A stretch of 64,000 nt of DNA from contig ONKL01000006.1 of the NCBI GenBank assembly GCA_900318395.1, forward strand, positions 1 to 64,000, given 5' to 3'. A program made the position numbers and the translations under genes. The stretch comes from an uncultured Prevotella sp. Lineage in GTDB: Bacteria > Bacteroidota > Bacteroidia > Bacteroidales > Bacteroidaceae. This document shows positions 1-8,602 of the stretch, in pieces. The stretch's first letter is position 1. Each line of letters begins with the position of its first letter. The notes under the pieces were generated by a model. It was not told the DNA's origin. It worked only from the letters and a program-made list of their open reading frames with translations, and ran no database searches.

Positions 1-101
1 AATGCGGTAGGCCTACTACCATCTCTTCGGAAGTTGCTGACTGATTCCACTGAAAGAGCCACTTCCAAGTGTTATTTCATCATCGTGACACACATTCCGT
101 T

Positions 102-110
102 GCAAATATA
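102..110 (-). promoter_or_regulatory. Promoter -7 box firing out of the left edge
   Basis: On the minus strand this reads TATATTTGC, matching the Bacteroidales -7 consensus TAnnTTTG. No good -33 TTG was found at the right distance. It should drive a minus-strand gene lying beyond the left edge of the window. Positions 1-101 hold no recognisable gene, only a short palindrome (GTAGGCCTAC) near 6-15. Confidence 0.45.
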
Positions 111-204
111 ACTATTATTTTTGAACTGAAAAAGGAAAATACGATAAAGTGTCATACTCTGCTAACATAGTATCTTGTTGCTTCTCGCATGTCAATTGAT
201 TACT

Positions 205-253
205 TAAAAAATCCTTTGCCGCAACGCTGATGGGTAGCATCTGGGCAAAGGAT
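205..253 (-). terminator. Rho-independent terminator of the MBL/rubredoxin gene
   Basis: Inverted arms ATCCTTTGCC (211-220) and GGCAAAGGAT (244-253) form a 10-bp stem. On the minus strand the stem is followed by a run of T (205-210). It lies about 55 bases past the stop of the gene ending at 308. Confidence 0.7.
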
Positions 254-307
254 CGTATTGGGAAAGAGATTCTCTATTTAACTCCCACCTTTAAAGTTCC
301 ATGCGGT

Positions 308-1249
308 TTATGCTTTATTGAACTTTGTCTTCGGTTGCTTGCAGCGCGGACAACGCCAGTCGTCTGGCAGATCCTCGAAAGCCACACCGTCATGTTCTGC
401 AGGATCGTACAGATAGCCGCAGACAGAGCAAACATACTTTCCTGAGTCTTCCTTCTTGGAGAAATCTATCTCAGCCAATACAGTCGGCACGGGATTGTCA
501 AGATCCATCACACGTTTGGCCTCCAGGTTCTCATAGCCCTGTGGAGTATGGGTGCCGCAATATACGGTAGGTTGATTGCGAACGAACTCACGTACACGAT
601 CCATCGTCTCGCGAGCAGCTGGCAGGTCGTCATAGACAACAGAAAGCTTGTTTGCATATAGAGCCTCGTCAACGTAGGTAATGTCTCCCTCGAACATATA
701 GAACAATCCCTCGTTCTCTGCTATGATGAGGCTGTTGCCATTTGTATGTCCCTTTGCCTTGATAAAGTAAACACCATCGGCAATCTTCTGACTCTCAGGG
801 AAGTTGTGATAAGCGCCGTCAGTAAACTCTACTGGCACGATGTTTGGAATGTCCTTGAGTTCGTCTGCTCCAATTTCTTCTGCATTCACATAAATCTTTG
901 CATTGGGGAAAGAACGAAGCTCTCCTGAATGGTCGGCATGCTTGTGGGTCAGCAGTATCTTTGTCACCTGCTCTGGCTTGTATCCCAATGCTGCCAAAGC
1001 ATCCATATAGTCGCAGATGCTCTTACCAATATAGATGGGCGCCGTCTCCTCTGGAGCACCATCGGGGAAACCTGCAGGCAGACCTGTATCTACCAAGATG
1101 ACTTCGCTGCCAGTGTCTATCAGATAGTTCTGCAGACTGCCACGATAGCGGATGTTCTTGTCAAACTTCTCGGCTCCCTCTTCGCCACCAAATACGAATG
1201 GTTGAGAATAGAAACCGTCTTTCCTGAATTTTACAGCTTTGATGTCCAT
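308..1249 (-). CDS. Metallo-beta-lactamase fold hydrolase with C-terminal rubredoxin domain
   Basis: This is a 313-residue soluble protein with two parts. Residues 1 to about 250 are a metallo-beta-lactamase fold carrying the metal motif THKHADHSG (H102, H104, D106, H107). Residues 271-313 are a complete rubredoxin, with iron ligands C274, C277, C300 and C303 in CSVCGY and CPRC. In the family, MBL-rubredoxin fusions resemble flavodiiron oxidoreductases without the flavodoxin domain, and roles in oxygen or thiol redox chemistry are inferred. The substrate is unknown. The gene is divergent from the AraC regulator, and a -7 box at 1302-1310 sits upstream. It has its own terminator. Confidence 0.85.
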   Translation of the reverse strand: MDIKAVKFRKDGFYSQPFVFGGEEGAEKFDKNIRYRGSLQNYLIDTGSEVILVDTGLPAGFPDGAPEETAPIYIGKSICDYMDALAALGYKPEQVTKILLTHKHADHSGELRSFPNAKIYVNAEEIGADELKDIPNIVPVEFTDGAYHNFPESQKIADGVYFIKAKGHTNGNSLIIAENEGLFYMFEGDITYVDEALYANKLSVVYDDLPAARETMDRVREFVRNQPTVYCGTHTPQGYENLEAKRVMDLDNPVPTVLAEIDFSKKEDSGKYVCSVCGYLYDPAEHDGVAFEDLPDDWRCPRCKQPKTKFNKA

Positions 1250-1301
1250 AGCTTTTTCTTTTTATTTTAGGTGAATATTAATGTTTGATCATCATTTGGG
1301 G

Positions 1302-1310
1302 GCAAAGTTA
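1302..1310 (-). promoter_or_regulatory. Promoter -7 box for the MBL/rubredoxin gene
   Basis: The minus strand reads TAACTTTGC, a match to TAnnTTTG. It lies about 50 bases before the start codon at 1249. The -33 element is not a good match. Confidence 0.6.
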
Positions 1311-1387
1311 CATATAATTACTCATACCATTGTAAACCTAAACGGAAGAAAAATTGATTGAAACGGAAATAACTCACATTTTCTTTG

Positions 1388-1396
1388 TATATTTGC
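1388..1396 (+). promoter_or_regulatory. Promoter -7 box for the AraC gene; decides its start
   Basis: TATATTTGC at 1388-1396 matches the Bacteroidales -7 consensus. Transcription would begin near 1402. Any in-frame ATG upstream of this (for example 1354) is therefore excluded, and the ATG at 1423 is the likely start. No convincing -33 TTG at 19-21 bases was found. Confidence 0.6.
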
Positions 1397-1422
1397 ACCC
1401 TGAAACCATCATATATTGTGAT

Positions 1423-2352
1423 ATGTTCAGATTAGAAGCCACCTGGATGTGGCAATACGGCCACAACACCATCCCTGACTGGGACGGAAAACTGCTGATT
1501 GTCGATACCGATGCGCACAATTCTTTGGTAGAAACCAATGCGCTGCCGGGAACCATTGCCGCCTACGGCTACACCATCGTGCTGCAGGGGTGGATCACGA
1601 TGCTATACAATTGTCGCGAGGTTCACTACACCAAGGACGACCTTATAATATATGCCCCAGGAATGGTGGTAAGCGTCATAGATATCTCCGATGACTGTCG
1701 TGGCATCTGCCTTGTTGCTGACAAGGATTTCGCGTTCGAATCACCTACGATGCGCGATGCCATCCGTGCCGCCTACCTGCCTGTAGTGGAGCTGAAAGAA
1801 CCGCGCTTGACCCTTGCGGAAGAAGACAACCACCACCTCATGGAACTGATGGGCATCATCCGTCGCTATCTCCTCTCGGCTGACCATCCCTTCCGTAGTG
1901 AGTGCCTTCGCACCACGTATGGTCTCTTTCTACTAGAACTGAACGCCATCCAGGAGCGCACCATCCGCGAGCGCCGGTTCCCCAAGCGAATCGAAGAACT
2001 GTTCTTCGATTTCCTTCGTCTTGTGCCCATCCACTTCGCTGAGCACCACGATGTGGCCTTCTATGCCTCACAGCTCTGCATCACGGCTCGCTATCTCTCA
2101 CAGATTGTCCGCGAGGTTTCAGGCCGCACCGTCGTCAATTACATCAACCAGATGCTTCTGATGGAGGCCTCCTATATGCTGCAGCAGACCTCACTCCCCA
2201 TCGCAGATATTGCCGTCCGTCTGCACTTTTCTGAGACAGCATCGTTTACCCGTTTCTTCACAAGGATGAAGGGCATGAATCCGAGGGCATATAGAGCTCA
2301 AACTTGGCATGCATCGCATGATGTAGTACCAATGTGGCTACAATCTCAATGA
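1423..2352 (+). CDS. AraC family transcriptional regulator
   Basis: This is a 309-residue regulator. The first 110 residues or so are beta-rich and look like a cupin-type effector domain. The last 100 residues hold the double helix-turn-helix of AraC proteins, ending in the typical FTRFFTRMKGMNPRAYR signature. The ATG at 1423 is preferred because the longer reading begins upstream of the promoter. The final 19 residues after RAYR lie inside the 66-bp direct repeat that is also the 3' end of the MATE gene, so the natural AraC end overlaps sequence shared with the exporter. AraC regulators often control an adjacent MATE gene, and control of the MATE/NRPS unit 17 kb away is inferred. Confidence 0.88.
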   Translation: MFRLEATWMWQYGHNTIPDWDGKLLIVDTDAHNSLVETNALPGTIAAYGYTIVLQGWITMLYNCREVHYTKDDLIIYAPGMVVSVIDISDDCRGICLVADKDFAFESPTMRDAIRAAYLPVVELKEPRLTLAEEDNHHLMELMGIIRRYLLSADHPFRSECLRTTYGLFLLELNAIQERTIRERRFPKRIEELFFDFLRLVPIHFAEHHDVAFYASQLCITARYLSQIVREVSGRTVVNYINQMLLMEASYMLQQTSLPIADIAVRLHFSETASFTRFFTRMKGMNPRAYRAQTWHASHDVVPMWLQSQ

Positions 2353-2359
2353 TGTAAGC
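2294..2359. repeat. Left copy of 66-bp direct repeat (candidate attL or target duplication)
   Basis: This begins GAGCTCAAACTTGGCATGC and ends GATGTAAGC. It matches 19586-19651 in the same orientation at 64 of 66 positions, and similarity stops abruptly at both ends. Here it is the 3' end of the AraC gene. Its opposite strand still encodes the MATE C-terminal sequence, showing that it derives from, or once overlapped, that gene. Confidence 0.85.
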
Positions 2360-2410
2360 CATACAAAGATAAATACGGATTACAATTCAGTCCAAGACCA
2401 CAATCGCCAA

Positions 2411-3571
2411 TTATAATTCAAGATTTTTTGGGGGAAACACATAGCGTAATGGCACTTTCACGCAATGCTCTATAAATGCCTTCTTGCTTAAACCCTGATA
2501 TTTGGTCTTGCCATCTATGATGAGCACACCTTGGTCATTCTTCCCTGGCAACTGTGCTATACAGCCCCATCTCAAGAGGGTCACATCCGCATCATGATAG
2601 ATGTACTCTACCAGATCACCCACTTCGAAATGATGTTTCCGTCTGTAGCCTGATGGCATATAGACATATTCCTGATAGTCACTTTCCTCCAGATAAGGCT
2701 CGTCAGGCCAGCCACAGAGTGACGATGCAGGTTCATCACGGAAGGCTTTCCTCCATGGTATCTCTTGGATGATGTAACATAGCAGATGCTCTCGGTTCTG
2801 TTCTGTCCATCTCCGCATTTCTTCCTCTGCGTCTTCCAGATGATAGAAAAGAGCCTGCTCTGTCATATCTAAGTGCTTTCCATTTACGAGCACTTTTTTC
2901 AGCAGATAATGGTTGTCGTTACCCATACTCCGCCCCAAATAATCAATGCCCCGACATAACGCCGCTGCAGAATCTTCGTCAATAGTCAAAGCATAGGAAC
3001 TGGCATATTTACGCTCTTCCTCAATGCTCATCGGTGCGATGTCATAATGGTCATACTCTTCCTCGTCATAGTCTGCACAGATAGTTGGCATGACTTCTGA
3101 GAAACAAGTGAAGTCATTCCATTCTGTCTGCTCTGGATTATCATCGATGTATTTCTTCAGCCATCCGCTGCCGGCATCGTAAGCCAGAGTCCTGTCACCA
3201 AGACTGATGCCGCAGTTATCCATATAGAGTTGTGCCATCAACTTCATGGCATGTATAGGATCCATTTTCCTGCCTTTTCTGACAAAGGTATTGAATTTTC
3301 TCTTTGCCGACTCCTCCCGGAATAGTTCTTCAATCTCCTGATATGCGTGTGCGGAGAAATCCCTTTTTGCCATTTTCTCATAGTCACACACAAATGAAGC
3401 GATGGCGTTACTGAAGCCTTTCTTCATAGCTATCATAGGGGCATATACCTCAGGATATCGTTTTGCGATCTCAAGATAGTCCTGATAGCATAACCGCCAT
3501 AACTCCTCAAAAGCCTGATGGCCTTTCTTGCCACCCTCGCTAATGACAGACAACAGTTCGTAAATCTTCAT
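2411..3571 (-). CDS. Unknown 386-aa protein, last gene of the AAA cassette
   Basis: This gene was not recognised. The protein is 386 residues, without signal peptide or membrane segment. The N-terminal half is helical and rich in charge, the middle has an acidic patch (DEEEYDHYD), and the last 80 residues look like a small beta domain (FEVGDLVEYIYHDADVTLLRW). The start at 3571 is chosen because its ATG overlaps the TGA of the preceding gene (ATGA at 3568-3571), a sign of translational coupling. A longer reading would overlap the preceding gene by about 100 bases. It is the fifth gene of an operon that runs leftward from 6721. Confidence 0.75.
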   Translation of the reverse strand: MKIYELLSVISEGGKKGHQAFEELWRLCYQDYLEIAKRYPEVYAPMIAMKKGFSNAIASFVCDYEKMAKRDFSAHAYQEIEELFREESAKRKFNTFVRKGRKMDPIHAMKLMAQLYMDNCGISLGDRTLAYDAGSGWLKKYIDDNPEQTEWNDFTCFSEVMPTICADYDEEEYDHYDIAPMSIEEERKYASSYALTIDEDSAAALCRGIDYLGRSMGNDNHYLLKKVLVNGKHLDMTEQALFYHLEDAEEEMRRWTEQNREHLLCYIIQEIPWRKAFRDEPASSLCGWPDEPYLEESDYQEYVYMPSGYRRKHHFEVGDLVEYIYHDADVTLLRWGCIAQLPGKNDQGVLIIDGKTKYQGLSKKAFIEHCVKVPLRYVFPPKNLEL

Positions 3572-3807
3572 AAATCCTTCTTGCTTCCTTGAATCATAAT
3601 ACCTTTGTCTTTCAGCCAGGATATAAACTGCTGATCCAGACTGTCGTTCACACAGACGGTACATGGTGTCATCACACCAGCAAGCACCTCCTTACTATTC
3701 TCTATCACGAACTCATGATAGAAAAACGGAGCCCATTTGTCGTAATTAGTCCAGTCTTCAAACAGGACCTCATACATTTCTACGTTGTTGTTTTTAGAAA
3801 TCCTCAT
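3568..3807 (-). CDS. Small unknown protein (79 aa) of the AAA cassette
   Basis: This is a 79-residue protein of unknown function, with no signal peptide. It starts 12 bases after the stop of the LRR protein gene and ends in an ATGA overlap with the 386-aa gene. It contains two cysteines (TPCTVCVND) and a tryptophan-rich start (FEDWTNYDKWAPFF). The tight spacing on both sides supports a real coupled gene rather than a chance reading frame. Confidence 0.7.
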   Translation of the reverse strand: MRISKNNNVEMYEVLFEDWTNYDKWAPFFYHEFVIENSKEVLAGVMTPCTVCVNDSLDQQFISWLKDKGIMIQGSKKDL

Positions 3808-3819
3808 ATTTTGTACGTA

Positions 3820-4836
3820 TTAATAATCATAATCATCCTCTATCCTTAAACGATAGTTCCACGAATCATCTAGTAATTCTCTCAATTCTGACTCACGGAT
3901 TATCAGTTTGACACCATCATCAAACACATGATACTCCATATAAGCCAGACAAGGCGGAACCTCAACACTCCTGATGGCTGTGCCTCTGAACGCCTCGGTT
4001 TTAATGGTGCGTAGCGATCCTGGCAAAGTCACATCTTTCAGGGAGATGCAGTTCATGAAGGAGCGCAGTTCTATCACTTCCAATGCTGGGGGCAGCACCA
4101 CCTCTTCCAACAGTTTACACTCGCTGAAAACATGATGCCCCATATAAGCAACCGTATCTGGAATCGTAACACTCTTCAGATTCATGCCATAGAAGGCCCC
4201 ATTCATAATTGTTCTTACACCATGAGGAATCGTATAGTCCTCTACATCACGGAATAGCGTATAATCCGCTCTGACGATCACACGTCCGTATTCGGCATAG
4301 GTCACTCCGTAATCATCCGTCCATTCCGATTCGCTGATGGCCTTAATGAGCGACACACATTCGTCTAATGCGTCAAGGATAGACGACACCTTTCTTGGCA
4401 CGTTGACTACATTAGGATAGTGAGCCATGTAAAACTCACGTTTATCAGCATCCTTCCCAAAGACACCCCAGCAATGGGTATTTTTGGCGTGGTCATAGGC
4501 GCAGTCGTATGCCATCTTCGTTTCCTTTTCCGTGTACATCTCAGTCAACGAGTTGTCACATCTGAATGAAGGGTGCAGGTCTGCACTCACACAAATCCGG
4601 TTATAGCCTGCCCACTGATGGACAAAGTAGCCGCCAAGCCCCTCTGAGATCAGAATGTCTGGACGATACAGGTGAATGTATTTCCCCAGATTCTGCTTGG
4701 TATCCTCATAGGCATTGATGTCGATCTCAACGCCGGCAACCTTCCACTCAGGGAAAGCCTCCCTGAGTGCTTTTGCCACCTCTGGCGCGTTCCGACTTTC
4801 AAAGTCGGGGATATATAGAATCGTCTTTCTGTTCAT
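3820..4836 (-). CDS. Degenerate esterase-like domain fused to BspA-type leucine-rich repeats
   Basis: This is a 338-residue protein. Residues 1 to about 95 resemble the alpha/beta fold of YqiA/UPF0227 esterases (ILYIPDF at the start, LISEGLGGYF at the nucleophile elbow, SADLHPS later). The nucleophile position in the elbow is glycine (G66) instead of serine, so it is probably not a hydrolase. From about residue 200 there are LRR_5 repeats of the BspA kind (IPHGVRTIMNGAFYG, IPDTVAYMGHHVF, LPPALEVIELRSF). No signal peptide is present, so it acts in the cytoplasm. Its ATG overlaps the stop of the 59-aa gene (ATGA at 4833-4836). The esterase assignment is by eye. Confidence 0.75.
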   Translation of the reverse strand: MNRKTILYIPDFESRNAPEVAKALREAFPEWKVAGVEIDINAYEDTKQNLGKYIHLYRPDILISEGLGGYFVHQWAGYNRICVSADLHPSFRCDNSLTEMYTEKETKMAYDCAYDHAKNTHCWGVFGKDADKREFYMAHYPNVVNVPRKVSSILDALDECVSLIKAISESEWTDDYGVTYAEYGRVIVRADYTLFRDVEDYTIPHGVRTIMNGAFYGMNLKSVTIPDTVAYMGHHVFSECKLLEEVVLPPALEVIELRSFMNCISLKDVTLPGSLRTIKTEAFRGTAIRSVEVPPCLAYMEYHVFDDGVKLIIRESELRELLDDSWNYRLRIEDDYDY

Positions 4837-5012
4837 TTTCTTGAATAACTCATGAGTCTTATTTGTTCATACTTAGGACGAGCTTCCTGAATCGCGTTGA
4901 CAATAACGTCGTAATCCAAAGAAGAGACTTCCAGTTCTGGAATAAAGTCGATGTATGGCCCCACGTGATACTTCTTGACGGCATACGAGTATTTTACGTT
5001 TTTGATAGTCAT
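4833..5012 (-). CDS. Small unknown protein (59 aa) between the AAA ATPase and the LRR protein
   Basis: This 59-codon gene is easily missed because it is short. It begins MTIKNVKYSYAVKKYHVG and ends QIRLMSYSRK. Its ATG overlaps the TGA of the AAA ATPase gene (ATGA at 5009-5012), and its own TGA overlaps the ATG of the next gene (ATGA at 4833-4836). Two four-base overlaps in a row strongly support translation. The protein is basic, with a central acidic stretch (IDFIPELEVSSLDYD). Function is unknown; an adaptor for the ATPase is a guess from position only. Confidence 0.7.
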   Translation of the reverse strand: MTIKNVKYSYAVKKYHVGPYIDFIPELEVSSLDYDVIVNAIQEARPKYEQIRLMSYSRK

Positions 5013-6721
5013 ACGAACCCTATTTTACGTTGTTCTTTCTTCTCGAATCTCTCACTGTCGCTGTAGTTAAACAGACGCTCCAGACGGTTCTCACCATCAC
5101 CATGCAGCACGTTGTCGATGGCATAATGGCGGGCGATATTCTCAATCTGTCCTCCGCTGAAATCATACTTTTCGGCAAGAGCTAGACTCTCGTTGTCCGA
5201 TAAGGCAGGAATCATACTCCGCCAAATGTTGGCACGAGCGCTGGCAGAAGGCTTGTTAAACTTCACCTTGTAAAGGAATCGGCGTTCGAAAGCCTTGTCC
5301 AGATTCTGCTCGAGGTTGGTGGTGGCAATCATTATCCCATCGAGTGTCTCCATCTCCTGCAGGATGATGTTCTGGATAGAGTTCTCCATCTTTTCCACAG
5401 CGCGCTCAGCACCTTCCTTTCGTTTTCCGATCACAGCGTCAGCCTCGTTGAAGAGCAGGATAGGAGCCAGTTTTGCCTTCTTTGACTGCTCACGATAGCG
5501 GTCGAAGATAGCCTTGATGTTCTTCTCGCTTTCTCCCACCCAGCAGCTCTTCACCGCTGAGATGTTTACTTGCATGATGTCACGTCCTGTCATACGTGCC
5601 AGTTGCAAAGCCGTTTCCGTCTTGCCTGTTCCAGGTGACCCGTAGAAGATACAGGCAAAGCCACACCTCATTTTCTGAGCTTTCATCCGCTCCTTGATGC
5701 TCTTGAAGTTCTCTTCATTCAGAAGCCCCTCGAGTTCTCCTATCTGACTGATGGTCTCTCCTTCATAGAACAGTTTCTTTTCCTCGATGCTCTTGCTGAG
5801 GATAAAGTCACGCACGCCTTGCTTCGACATTTTCAGGTTGAAGCCCTTCAGTAGCGTCTTTCTGGCTTTTTCAGTCAGCCGGAACCAGTCCTTGTCTTCA
5901 AAGCCGTCGTCGTAATTATATTCGATCAGCTTTTTCTTCATCAGGACATACTTCCCGTTTTTGAGACTACGAGACAATTCCTTGCTCTTAAATGTATCCT
6001 CAATGAGGAATGTTATGCTGTCTTCTGGGATAGCCTCGGTATCATGAAGGGCAAGATGACGACAGAAGTGCGTCAGTATCACCTCGTCGATGAATTCCAG
6101 TTTCAGGCTCTTGATCTTCTTCACGAAATCCAGTTCCTGATTGTCATGGAACAACAGTTTTATCTCTTCATAAAAGAGATCGTAAGCCAAATCATCTTCG
6201 TGATTGAGATGAGTGAAAGAATAGAATTTCTTCAGGAATTCCGTCGTATCATCACACTGATAGCTTTCACGCTCGTACTTTTTATTCTCTACAAGCGCTT
6301 TGATGACATTTGTCGGGACATAATAGTGCGTCTCGTCAAATCGGCATGTCCTCCTGAGGAAATGGCCTTTTACCAATTCCTCGACATCAGGCTTATATTT
6401 CAGCAGACGGATATTCCGACAATCCACGAAACGCGCGATGTCGTTGATGGAAGCTTTTCTGCTCGATGTCTCATATTCAACGAATAGTGAGAGGAGAACA
6501 GCCTGTTTGATGGTGATCTCCTGCTTCTCGGCAATAATCTTCGCATACGGCTCAGCCTGCTGGAAGAACTTCTCTGTGAGCTTGGAGTCATCAGCCATCT
6601 CTACGATTTTCTCTATGGCCTCCACCATCGTCATGCTCTCTAAAGCATGCTTCTGCTCTACCCGAAGTTTCTTCTTCTGCCTGAGGGCAGCTTGCTTTTT
6701 CTTGTTTGATCTCTTACTCAT
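5009..6721 (-). CDS. AAA+ ATPase, first gene of a five-gene coupled operon
   Basis: This is a 570-residue cytoplasmic ATPase. The first 30 residues are very basic (SKRSNKKKQAALRQKKK), which suggests nucleic acid or ribosome contact. Residues of about 30-300 are helical and unassigned. The AAA module has Walker A GSPGTGKT near residue 362, Walker B ILLFNEAD near 422 with asparagine in place of the usual first aspartate but the catalytic glutamate kept, sensor-1 ATTN near 468, and an arginine pair FERRF near 480. ATG at 6721 is preferred over GTG at 6727. A strong promoter lies just upstream. Family membership is clear; the client is unknown. Confidence 0.85.
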   Translation of the reverse strand: MSKRSNKKKQAALRQKKKLRVEQKHALESMTMVEAIEKIVEMADDSKLTEKFFQQAEPYAKIIAEKQEITIKQAVLLSLFVEYETSSRKASINDIARFVDCRNIRLLKYKPDVEELVKGHFLRRTCRFDETHYYVPTNVIKALVENKKYERESYQCDDTTEFLKKFYSFTHLNHEDDLAYDLFYEEIKLLFHDNQELDFVKKIKSLKLEFIDEVILTHFCRHLALHDTEAIPEDSITFLIEDTFKSKELSRSLKNGKYVLMKKKLIEYNYDDGFEDKDWFRLTEKARKTLLKGFNLKMSKQGVRDFILSKSIEEKKLFYEGETISQIGELEGLLNEENFKSIKERMKAQKMRCGFACIFYGSPGTGKTETALQLARMTGRDIMQVNISAVKSCWVGESEKNIKAIFDRYREQSKKAKLAPILLFNEADAVIGKRKEGAERAVEKMENSIQNIILQEMETLDGIMIATTNLEQNLDKAFERRFLYKVKFNKPSASARANIWRSMIPALSDNESLALAEKYDFSGGQIENIARHYAIDNVLHGDGENRLERLFNYSDSERFEKKEQRKIGFV

Positions 6722-6751
6722 ATTCACACCTTGTTTTAATTGTTTTCTGGT

Positions 6752-6783
6752 GCAAATTTAAGCAAGATTTTCTTAGCCTGCAA
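6752..6783 (-). promoter_or_regulatory. Promoter of the AAA cassette
   Basis: On the minus strand TTG (6781-6783), 20 bases, then TAAATTTGC (6752-6760) fits the Bacteroidales -33/-7 promoter. The start codon follows about 30 bases later. Confidence 0.75.
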
Positions 6784-6792
6784 GAAATAAAC

Positions 6793-6817
6793 AAGGCGAG
6801 GTATGAAACCCCGCCTT
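6793..6817 (-). terminator. Hairpin with TTTCATA loop, terminator of the LytTR gene
   Basis: Arms AAGGCGAGG and CCCCGCCTT (one mismatch) enclose the loop TATGAAA on the plus strand. On the minus strand it follows the gene ending at 6835 and precedes a moderately T-rich stretch. The same loop sequence is found in the hairpins at 10588 and 12338. Confidence 0.6.
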
Positions 6818-6834
6818 AGTGGTATAAAAGTTTT

Positions 6835-8571
6835 TTAAAGGTGATACTTTTCCCCATATAATGTTCGTTTGCCGTTTTCATCGCGATAATGACCCTCTAT
6901 TACCTCTTTGATAATAGGGTATAGTCGGGTAGCAGCCCAATGGCTACGGTCATTGACAGGTGATAGTTCAGCAGCACTACACCAGTAAAATTGCGGTTCG
7001 TCGGCATCTCCAGGATCCTCTTCGAGAACCCAACAATCTCTTCTGAGTTTATTTTGGGTAAGTTTCTCTTCCCCCTTTTTGTATATATCAATCAAGTCTT
7101 GAGTTACTATCCAATCTTTCTCATCGAGATATTCCTGCTCTTCTTTCATATAGCGCTCCATAGCCTCTGACATTTTCCATGCAGGCTCTACTAAAAATAT
7201 AACACGCCCTTCTTTCTGTTTAATTTGCTGTCCCCAGAAGCAAGCAGCCTTATGAGCCACAACGGCATCAGGATTGAATGCTTTGAGAGCATTGCCTATT
7301 AGATTTCTCGCCTCATCAGGATTAAGAGGTAATGTTAACCTCTCTATAATCCATCCGTCCACCGTAGGTGCAAAGCCTCGCATGATGATATCGTCATCAT
7401 CGGCAAAGTAGTCGTCAAGAATGAGTATATGCTTCTTGTTCCCCTCTGCTGTCGTTAAGGCATCTTTAGAAATCACAGGGCGGATAGGGAGTCCATAATA
7501 TGGTTCCTTATTTGCTAACCCGCTATTAATCTCTAATTCCTCGCTCTCAAATTCTGAGATATAGAGCGTAGAAGGTCTGTCAAACTCAATATTAGAAGAA
7601 GACCAATAAGTGCAGACTTTCTCATTTTGCATTAACCTGTCTCCTTTTATATACCCATTGGCTTGAAGGAATATGTGATTGCCATTAGGACCTGTCAGTA
7701 AGCATCCGTACTTTCTGTCTTGAGTTATGCACCAGCAAAGGATGCATTCATTCAAAAGCTCTTCGCATTCTTCTTTCGTGGGAATACGCCAGCCTCCACC
7801 TCTGAAATGGTGTGCTGCATCGAACTGTGGTAATAGCGAGGAAGTCTGAGGATCAACTATGTTGTCAAGAGTGCTCTTGTGAATGTAATTGTCCTCGTCA
7901 AATACATCATTCTCATATAATTCTCCCCACGCGAAGTAGGATCTCCGATTAAGATCTTGCGTTGCCCAAAGGGTACCGCTTGTTAGACCGAGGTCAACAT
8001 ATTCATAACCTGCCTCCATGAGATGCTCGCCATTGAGTTCTTCAATGGGGCATTTCAGTTCTTTCATGATTGCATACGCACCAAGAACTTCTTTTCTTTT
8101 GTTCTTGTTTAAGAATTTTACGAGCTCCTTTGCTGGATTTTTCCCGATATTAACTTTGATCTCTTTCTTCTCGATGACTTTGTTTTGATTCTTGATGCTA
8201 TCTATTGCTTGTACATGTCTCATGATCTCCTCAGAAAGAGCAGGCTTAGAAGAGCTCTTTTCCAAAACATTATCTTGGATTGGACTATCAGGCTTATAAA
8301 GCGTAATGATACCCTCGATAGGATCTACTGCTGTCAGGTAATCAAGATTGACGATGAATGACTTCGCAATTCGCTCCAATTGGTGAGGATAGCCTTTTCC
8401 CTGGGACTCTATCTCATCCCAGAATTTGCCTAACTGGATTCTGATATTATAATGTGAATTACTTAGAAAGATGTCACTGTAGTTGCCATCTCCCTTCACA
8501 AAAAGAATGTCATCTAACGGAAGATACCACTCCTTTTTACCATATACGATATGAATGTTTCTTTTTTCCAT
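6835..8571 (-). CDS. LytTR DNA-binding protein with FISUMP-type and degenerate esterase-like domains
   Basis: This is a 578-residue cytoplasmic protein with three parts. Residues 1-110 resemble a LytTR DNA-binding domain (LDDILFVKGDGNYSDIFL, RIAKSFIVNLDYL). Residues of about 190-385 are the domain known from Fibrobacter major paralogous proteins (YVDLGLTSGTLWATQDL, GGWRIPTKEEC, YWSSS, LPIRPV). From about 390 there is a fold like the esterase-like start of the protein at 3820 (PDAVVAHKAACFWGQQ), again without a serine nucleophile. The start at 8571 (MEKRNIH) is chosen because a longer reading overlaps the upstream gene. It follows that gene by 31 bases. Confidence 0.75.
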   Translation of the reverse strand: MEKRNIHIVYGKKEWYLPLDDILFVKGDGNYSDIFLSNSHYNIRIQLGKFWDEIESQGKGYPHQLERIAKSFIVNLDYLTAVDPIEGIITLYKPDSPIQDNVLEKSSSKPALSEEIMRHVQAIDSIKNQNKVIEKKEIKVNIGKNPAKELVKFLNKNKRKEVLGAYAIMKELKCPIEELNGEHLMEAGYEYVDLGLTSGTLWATQDLNRRSYFAWGELYENDVFDEDNYIHKSTLDNIVDPQTSSLLPQFDAAHHFRGGGWRIPTKEECEELLNECILCWCITQDRKYGCLLTGPNGNHIFLQANGYIKGDRLMQNEKVCTYWSSSNIEFDRPSTLYISEFESEELEINSGLANKEPYYGLPIRPVISKDALTTAEGNKKHILILDDYFADDDDIIMRGFAPTVDGWIIERLTLPLNPDEARNLIGNALKAFNPDAVVAHKAACFWGQQIKQKEGRVIFLVEPAWKMSEAMERYMKEEQEYLDEKDWIVTQDLIDIYKKGEEKLTQNKLRRDCWVLEEDPGDADEPQFYWCSAAELSPVNDRSHWAATRLYPIIKEVIEGHYRDENGKRTLYGEKYHL

Positions 8572-8602
8572 ATAGTAATTTTTTCTGATCTGGTAATGGT
8601 AA

